A stretch of 31,842 nt of DNA, taken from positions 19,610-51,451 of the forward strand of contig NWUY0300003486.1 in the NCBI GenBank assembly GCA_004151065.3, written 5' to 3'. Below the pieces are notes generated by a model. It was given only the letters and a program-made list of their open reading frames with translations, searched no databases and was not told the DNA's origin. A program made the translations under genes and the position numbers. Each line of letters begins with the position of its first letter. The first letter of the stretch is position 1. The stretch comes from Larix sibirica (Eukaryota > Streptophyta > Pinopsida > Pinales > Pinaceae). This document shows, piece after piece, positions 30,945 to 31,842 of this stretch.

Positions 30945-30954
30945 TTATTGTTTT

Positions 30955-31425
30955 CTGGTCGTCACGTTCCCCCCTCCTCATCTTTGTTTATCTCCCCCCC
31001 TCTTCATTTTCTCCCATTCATTTTATTTTTACTATAATTTTTCCTTTCTCTATCTTTACTTAATATTTCACTAGTCCTTATTCTCTTCCATTATTTTTCT
31101 CCTTTATTAGCATTTTATTCCTTTTATTTTTCCTTCTTCACATTACCCTTTTCTTTTTCACCTTTTACCTTGTACTTTTTTGCGATTTTCCACTTTACCT
31201 ATCCTTTGTATTATTTAATTTGAATTTTTCATCTAATTTATATTTTTCTATATTTATGTTAGTTTCCAATTCGTTTATATATTAATTTTCCAATTCATTT
31301 ATATATTAATTCTTCATATTCTATTGTATACTTTGCTTAATTTCTCATTTTAATTTTTAATTTTTCTTTATTATTAATTTTAATACTCTATATTTTACCC
31401 TTGTAATATTCCTAAAAAAAATTCA
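30955..31425. other. Long pyrimidine-rich tract downstream of the PLE frame
   Basis: Directly after the PLE stop, about 470 bp are strongly T- and C-rich on the plus strand (ccccccctc, ttttccttt, ttctcc). A 24-bp tandem pair (ccaattcgtttatatatt) is at 31266-31313. The tract is probably the element's 3' untranslated region or a region it inserted next to. There is no coding potential. Confidence 0.6.
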
Positions 31426-31437
31426 GCAGGAAAAAAA

Positions 31438-31479
31438 CTATACTTTTGTTATTCAAAGGATTTGAATAAAAAAGTATAG
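31438..31479. repeat. Inverted repeat (19-bp arms, 3-base loop)
   Basis: The left arm ctatacttttgttattcaaa (31438-31457) and right arm tttgaataaaaaagtatag (31461-31479) are complementary apart from one bulged base, around the loop gga. It lies about 500 bp after the PLE stop and could be the terminal hairpin of the element, a MITE scrap, or a chance palindrome in AT-rich DNA. Confidence 0.7.
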
Positions 31480-31842
31480 CCACATATCAGTTCGAAGAAG
31501 CCATCATACATCATCCACCATATGGCATTCTTATCAAAATAGAAACAAAAAAAAACATAGACTGAATGTTCTAGACCAACATTATAAAAAAACAACCCAC
31601 AGACAACATCGAAAAGTGAGAATGAAAATAGAGTATCTAAAAAATGAGATAAGATATTAAAAAATATAGAAAGAGCCCTGATCTATAGGACTTTTCAAAT
31701 TCCTTCCAAATTAAAAGGCCCTCCTTCTCCATTAATGCATATTCCTAAATATAATTTATATTCTTACCGTTATTATATTTTAATTATTAATTATTTTATT
31801 CCTCCTTTTCTTTATTTTTTAAAATCTTTTCTCTCCTATCTT
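31480..31842. other. AT-rich non-coding DNA at the right edge
   Basis: No feature is recognised. Composition is AT-rich with A runs near 31550-31590 and a T/C-rich end. Confidence 0.35.

Noticed and set aside
30944-31500. Possible hammerhead ribozyme near the PLE
   Set aside because: PLEs can carry hammerheads, so I looked for CTGATGA plus GAAA cores on both strands near the element and found none.

Overview
The window looks like nuclear DNA from a seed plant with a large, repeat-rich genome, most likely a conifer. The reasons are the AT-rich sequence, one ordinary plant gene split into tiny exons by kilobase-scale introns, a plant-type L1 LINE carrying an RNase H domain, tRNA-derived SINEs, a hAT relic, and a GIY-YIG endonuclease fragment of a Penelope-like element (PLE). 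PLEs of this kind have been reported in conifers and attributed to an old transfer from arthropods. The conifer call is an inference; nothing here fixes the species.

The only apparently intact host gene is the 5' half of a cytosolic glyoxalase II (hydroxyacylglutathione hydrolase) on the minus strand. Exon 1 (13034-12988), exon 2 (7066-6944) and exon 3 (5129-4968) join in frame through canonical GT-AG junctions, all phase 2. They encode residues 1 to about 111, including the metal-binding THHHWDH motif. I found no later exon in positions 1-4967, so the gene probably continues off the left edge. Intron 1 is about 5.9 kb and holds a decayed second LINE, a GC-richer unclassified stretch and several short duplications. 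Intron 2 is about 1.8 kb and holds an old, diverged tandem duplication.

Immediately upstream of the glyoxalase start lies a decayed L1-type LINE on the plus strand. It appears twice, at 13396-17385 (cut off) and 17764-24346 (full length). The whole block 13020-17385 recurs at 17388-21754 almost base for base, and the two are separated by exactly two Ns. One block ends and the other begins at the N pair, which is what an unmerged contig overlap looks like. The real locus therefore probably has one LINE and is about 4.4 kb shorter. One 78-bp segment of equal length but unrelated sequence differs between the copies and is not explained by a simple overlap.

The rest is repeat and relic DNA. From left to right there is a cluster of three two-copy tandem duplications (1537-2080), a hAT transposase C-terminal relic (2861-3120), a SINE-like sequence (3978-4195), 97-bp tandem repeats (25504-25765), a SINE with target-site duplications (26955-27204, minus), a RING-H2 pseudogene (29098-29370, minus) and the PLE endonuclease fragment (30360-30944) followed by a long pyrimidine-rich tract. 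Nothing suggests a prokaryotic operon or CRISPR array. The most noteworthy signals are the PLE fragment, the duplicated block with its 78-bp discordant island, and the LINE just upstream of glyoxalase II.
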